A DNA stretch of 64,000 nucleotides from Pseudomonas chlororaphis subsp. chlororaphis (lineage in GTDB: Bacteria; Pseudomonadota; Gammaproteobacteria; Pseudomonadales; Pseudomonadaceae): assembly GCF_003945765.1 (NCBI RefSeq), contig NZ_CP027712.1:3472001-3536000 (forward strand). The letters are read 5' to 3'. Below are positions 61,401 through 64,000 of the stretch, piece by piece. The stretch's first letter is position 1. Every line of letters begins with the position of its first letter. The notes under the pieces are model-generated. The model was not told the origin of the DNA and ran no database searches. It saw only the letters and a list, made by a program, of their open reading frames with translations. Made by a program: the position numbers and the translations under genes.

Positions 61401-63978
61401 CCAGGCCGACCGCGAATACTGGCTGGACAAGATCAACCATCTGCCGGCGGCGCCGCGCTTGCCGCAGCTGGAGCCCGGGGAGTTCAGCGGCCCGTCGCGC
61501 TTCGAGCGATACGAGGGCAGCCTCGCCGTCGCGGCCTGGGAGCGACTCCAGGCCCAGGCCCAGGCGCGCAATATCTCGCCATCCGGGGCGGTCGCGCTGG
61601 CCTTGTGCGAAGTGCTGCGCTGCTGGAGCGAAGAAGACCGCTTCACCCTGAACTTCCCGGTCTCGGACCGGATGCCCGTCAGTGCCGATATCGACCAGGT
61701 CGTCGGCGACTTTACCAATACCCTGCTGGTGCCTTACGAAACAGCGGCCGCCGATACCCTCGAGGCTCGCGGCCAGAAGTTGCAAGGCGCCATCTGGCAG
61801 GCACTGGACCATCGGCTGTTCAACGGTGTCGAGGTGCTGCGCGAGCTGGCCCGGGCCCGTCGCAGTGGCGGTGCGCCGCTGATGCCGATCGTCCTCACCA
61901 GCCTGCTCGGGCACCCGGGCCGCCATGATGCGGCGCGTCTTGGGCAAGAGGTCTACGGCGTCTCGCAAACGCCACAAGTCACCCTGGATGTGCAGCTGCG
62001 CGAATCCGAGGGCACCTTGTACTTCAAATGGGACTACCTGTCCGGGGTCATTCGCCCTGACGTGGTGGAAGCGATGTTCGGCGCATTCCGCACGCTGCTG
62101 CAGCAACTGGCCGACGACAGCGAGGTCTGGCAACGCACCTGGCTCGACCTGCGACCTGCCGCGCAGATCGAAGTACGCCAGGCGGTAAACGCGACCCAGG
62201 CGCCGGTACCGGAGGTTCACCTGCGCGACCTGCTGCTGGCACGGATCGCCGAACGCGCCGGGGAAACCGCCGTCCTCGATCCACGGGGCAGCTACAGCTG
62301 GGGTGAAATCGGCCGGGCCGCGGCACGGATCGGCCAGCTGATCCAGCAAGCCCGCAACCCCGGCGAACGCTTTGTCGGGATCGTGCTGCCCAAGGGCAGC
62401 GGCCACTATGCGGCGGTCTACGGCTGCCTGCTGGCCGGTGTCGGCTATGTGCCGGTGGATATCGACCTGCCGCCCGAGCGCATCCGCTCGGTACTGTCCC
62501 AGGCCGGGGTGCGCACGGTTATCGCCGGTGCCGATACCCGGTTGCCGGAGCAGGCGCAGCGGCTCGTGCTGACGGACGAGGACCTGCGTGCCTGGGCCGG
62601 GCAGCACACGGACCTGGTCCTGGCACCCCTGCCCGCGGACTACTCGCCCTACGTGATCTTCACCTCCGGCTCCACCGGCAACCCCAAGGGGGTCGAGATT
62701 CCAGAGGCCGCGGTGGTCAACCACGTCTATGACGTCGTCGAACGCTTTGGCCTGGATACCTCCACCCGCCACCTGGCCACTGCCGCCCTGCACTTCGACA
62801 TGTCGGTCTTCGATATCTTCGGCCCCCTGCTGCACGGCGGCTCGGTGGTGGTTCCTGCCCAGGCGGTAGGACCGGACCCCGATACCTGGCTGCGCCTGCA
62901 GCGGCGCCACGGCGTGACCTTCTGGGCCTGCGTGCCGGCCATCATGGACTTGCTGTGCAGTGTCGCGGAAAACGCGCGCAGCTTCTGCGCGGTGGAATCG
63001 CTGGCCAATATCGTCATGGCCGGCGACTGGATCCCTCTGCCGCTGCTGCCGCGAGCCAGGGCGCTGTACCCGAAGGCACGGCTGTACTCCTGTGGAGGCC
63101 CCACCGAGACCACCAACTGGTCGGTGCTGCACGAAATCGACGAGCAAGAAGGCCAAATGGTGCGTTCGGTGATCTATGGCGCGCCGATGCGCAACTCGGC
63201 CTATCACATCGTGGCGGGCGACTGGACCGATTGCCCGGATTGGGTGCCCGGGGAAATGCTGGTGCAAAGCGATGTGTCCCTGGCCTGTGGCTACATCGGC
63301 CAGCCGGAGCTGACCGGCAAGGCCTTTGTCCAGCACCCGCGCAGCGGCCAGCGGATGTACCGCACCGGTGACCTCGGGCGCTACCTGCCCAACGGCGAAA
63401 TCGAGATCCTGGGACGTCTCGACAACCAGATCAAGCTCAATGGCCTGCGCATCGAGCTGGGCGAGATCGAGAGCGTGGCCGAGTCCTGCCCCGGTGTCTC
63501 GCGGGCCTGTGCCGTAGCCCTGCCCGGTCCCGACGGGCATCCCAAGCAGATCGCCCTGGTCTATGTCGGCGAGCCCGGACTGGCTGCTGCAATCACCCAG
63601 GCCCTGACCCTGCGCCTGCCTGCCTACATGGTGCCGAAAACTGTCCAGCCGTTGCCCCAATTACCCCTGTCGAAGAACGGCAAGGTGGATGTACTGGCCC
63701 TGCGTGAAACCCTGAGGAATGACATGAAAGACTCCACCAGCAAGACTCCGCAAACCATCCTGCGCACCGTTATCCGGGTTATCGCCAGCCATCTTGAGGA
63801 GCCGGTGGTACTGCCCGAGGACAACTTCTTCGACCTGGGCGGCGACTCGCTGTCGGCGATGAAGATCAAGATCGAACTCGAGTCCCAGCTGTCCATCAGC
63901 GTACCCCTGGAGAACCTCATGCTCACCGAGACCATCAGTGAGTTCGCCAACAGCCTGGACGCGGGGAACCAGCCATGA
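58456..63978 (+). CDS. Two-module nonribosomal peptide synthetase, A-PCP-Cy-A-PCP
   Basis: 1840 residues from ATG 58456 (GGGAAGG upstream). Residues 1-200 look like the C-terminal half of a condensation domain without its HH-x3-DG. A1 spans about 205-690 (core GTSGSTGRPK from 359) with the A4 region PGYGMVEVD, putting Gly405 where Asp235 anchors the amino group. PCP1 Ser741. Heterocyclisation domain about 790-1220 with Q-x-A-x-W-x-GR opening and D-x4-D-x2-S (931-939, DMLIADAWS). A2 about 1256-1745 (TSGSTGNPKG from 1403; FDMSVFDIFG, Asp1448). PCP2 Ser1798. No release domain, so release is in trans, probably by the Cys thioesterase. Product should hold a thiazoline or oxazoline ring. Confidence 0.94.
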   Translation: MNKMRDDMTSVPAEPQSLPGTERSLWDAFACPAAGQSADSAREQEDIALPPGLTASINDLITVAAVLGSLLSPEGRVTLGIHDGGKRSQLGVDCTALNLAQDARGYIAQLRDSAEAPHDDTPLRADIEISDGNNLPAAQSPVWLLVQDGRCQLSVRSDRMTRAVRLELLELVAFACARVLDPKALPASTIQPTCPAPAETGERPFLVERIYRHVQSKPSAVAIVDDNSDRTLTYAELWDASEALVQHIRERVTSRRSSPRLALFLERGWQHLASIIAVQRMGGTCVLIDPAHPDERIRAFIEECSPHAVLTAGSTTERARDWASCPLLDIDKVQIRPAHVDWEHGKWVETTNEACFIAGTSGSTGRPKAVCLSYRGMAATLDAIIDQAGLGEHSRGSWLSSPGYGMVEVDPLPVLCAGGTVCIPAPQVLQDVNLLARWLLEGDMNHTLAMTSIAEALWATGTRTGLRTMLIAGERCKQWPPADLGYRVINVYGSAEAAVVSIEDLCAPRRTLLPSVGRAIPGARMYVVDRHGQPLAARCVGELIITGETLSVGYVNPEDTKKAFRGNTLDATSPLQYSTGDRARMAADGTVEIFGRTDSVVKIRGHRVDLTELEITALQVPGVVKAAATCLSNDLGATLALFLELAPDAVEVMAKVRKHLASRLHPAAQPGQIVTGTLPLGRNGKVDYNALQVGPIERDADQTVFAPVTRADHAVRDCWLAWTLCDEATLESSFFDAGGDSLRALRMVGELACKHGIHVQMGAFLEEPVLANLVRLANASRNTQLPTFEHLPAQQQRLPFELNESQQALWIGRGSFYDYGGVGCQGYFEWEVQALDRERFTRAVGLLVERHPMLRMTIDASGRQSIGDVDGTQAVEYVDLSALDATQIDWEIDQVRERMANEEIGTTQWPLFQFRISRISAGTSRVHLCIDMLIADAWSIFQVIIPDLIDLYLEDDPQLPVLQTSFHDYVAYRQKVLKSAQYQADREYWLDKINHLPAAPRLPQLEPGEFSGPSRFERYEGSLAVAAWERLQAQAQARNISPSGAVALALCEVLRCWSEEDRFTLNFPVSDRMPVSADIDQVVGDFTNTLLVPYETAAADTLEARGQKLQGAIWQALDHRLFNGVEVLRELARARRSGGAPLMPIVLTSLLGHPGRHDAARLGQEVYGVSQTPQVTLDVQLRESEGTLYFKWDYLSGVIRPDVVEAMFGAFRTLLQQLADDSEVWQRTWLDLRPAAQIEVRQAVNATQAPVPEVHLRDLLLARIAERAGETAVLDPRGSYSWGEIGRAAARIGQLIQQARNPGERFVGIVLPKGSGHYAAVYGCLLAGVGYVPVDIDLPPERIRSVLSQAGVRTVIAGADTRLPEQAQRLVLTDEDLRAWAGQHTDLVLAPLPADYSPYVIFTSGSTGNPKGVEIPEAAVVNHVYDVVERFGLDTSTRHLATAALHFDMSVFDIFGPLLHGGSVVVPAQAVGPDPDTWLRLQRRHGVTFWACVPAIMDLLCSVAENARSFCAVESLANIVMAGDWIPLPLLPRARALYPKARLYSCGGPTETTNWSVLHEIDEQEGQMVRSVIYGAPMRNSAYHIVAGDWTDCPDWVPGEMLVQSDVSLACGYIGQPELTGKAFVQHPRSGQRMYRTGDLGRYLPNGEIEILGRLDNQIKLNGLRIELGEIESVAESCPGVSRACAVALPGPDGHPKQIALVYVGEPGLAAAITQALTLRLPAYMVPKTVQPLPQLPLSKNGKVDVLALRETLRNDMKDSTSKTPQTILRTVIRVIASHLEEPVVLPEDNFFDLGGDSLSAMKIKIELESQLSISVPLENLMLTETISEFANSLDAGNQP

Positions 63979-64000
63979 TCAAGGACAACCTGCACCGGCA
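63975..64000 (+). CDS. Start of next NRPS-cluster gene (runs off right edge)
   Basis: ATG at 63975 overlaps the NRPS stop (ATGA), and the frame M-I-K-D-N-L-H-R is open to the edge. Too short to assign, but the coupling says it belongs to the same operon. Confidence 0.6.

Noticed and set aside
59650..63660. A 1336-codon open frame on the minus strand opposite the NRPS
   Set aside because: It is the antisense of the A, PCP and Cy domains, whose motifs are complete on the plus strand; long antisense frames are expected in GC-rich genes. Its translation has no recognisable domain.
1..64000. CRISPR arrays, tRNA or rRNA genes, complete insertion sequences, prophage genes
   Set aside because: No regularly spaced repeats, cloverleaf sequences, intact transposase or phage structural genes were seen; the only mobile trace is the broken IS200-like gene.

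Overview
The window looks like a chromosomal accessory stretch of a Pseudomonas species of the fluorescens/putida type. It has high GC (visually near 60 percent), Shine-Dalgarno-led genes, frequent ATGA stop/start overlaps, ACS-type MFS transporters next to IclR and LysR regulators, paired DUF1302/DUF1329 outer-membrane genes, and no tRNA, rRNA or core housekeeping operon. Every call was made by reading translations and motifs by eye; no database search was run.

Layout. 1-15230 is a module for a hydrophobic or nitrogenous substrate: an alpha/beta hydrolase and an AlmA-type flavin monooxygenase, a TetR repressor, a PhyH dioxygenase, a DAO-type amine/amino-acid oxidase, a membrane protein, an operon of DUF1329, DUF1302, RND permease and YCF48-like protein, and a PucR-type regulator. 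Two sigma-54-like promoters (3330 and 7235) are each followed at the same distance by the same palindromic core, and a weaker copy lies before the monooxygenase. 15234-20000 is an AT-richer graveyard: an AraC-type remnant, an XRE regulator divergent from a small unknown gene, a frameshifted IS200-like transposase, an ACR3 arsenite-permease remnant and a CapA-like phosphoesterase. 20080-27060 has a second DUF1302/DUF1329 pair with a LysR regulator, an M20 amidohydrolase and an MFS carrier, followed by the stump of a 2-oxoglutarate oxygenase. 27473-36811 is an IclR-linked set (acyl-CoA ligase, zinc alcohol dehydrogenase, enoyl-CoA hydratase, TonB receptor, MFS, acyl-CoA-dehydrogenase-fold flavoenzyme). 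A diguanylate cyclase follows. 38916-46231 is a divergent set built around an HMG-CoA-lyase-like enzyme and a CaiB-type CoA-transferase, with repeated AGAACA operator elements between the two arms. 46290-51431 is a LysR-controlled SDR, MFS and split transketolase operon. 51747 is a DJ-1/PfpI protein.

52990 to the end of the window is the left part of a nonribosomal peptide gene cluster that I do not recognise as any known system. In order it has a free-standing condensation domain, a carrier protein fused to a thioesterase with a cysteine nucleophile, a serine-hydroxymethyltransferase-like PLP enzyme with changed active-site residues, an iron-sulfur-flavoprotein-like reductase, an HTH_42 (AlkZ/YcaQ superfamily) protein without the catalytic Gln pair, and a two-module NRPS (A-PCP-Cy-A-PCP) whose first A domain lacks the usual amino-anchoring Asp. 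The cluster continues past the right edge. This is the most promising novel system in the window.
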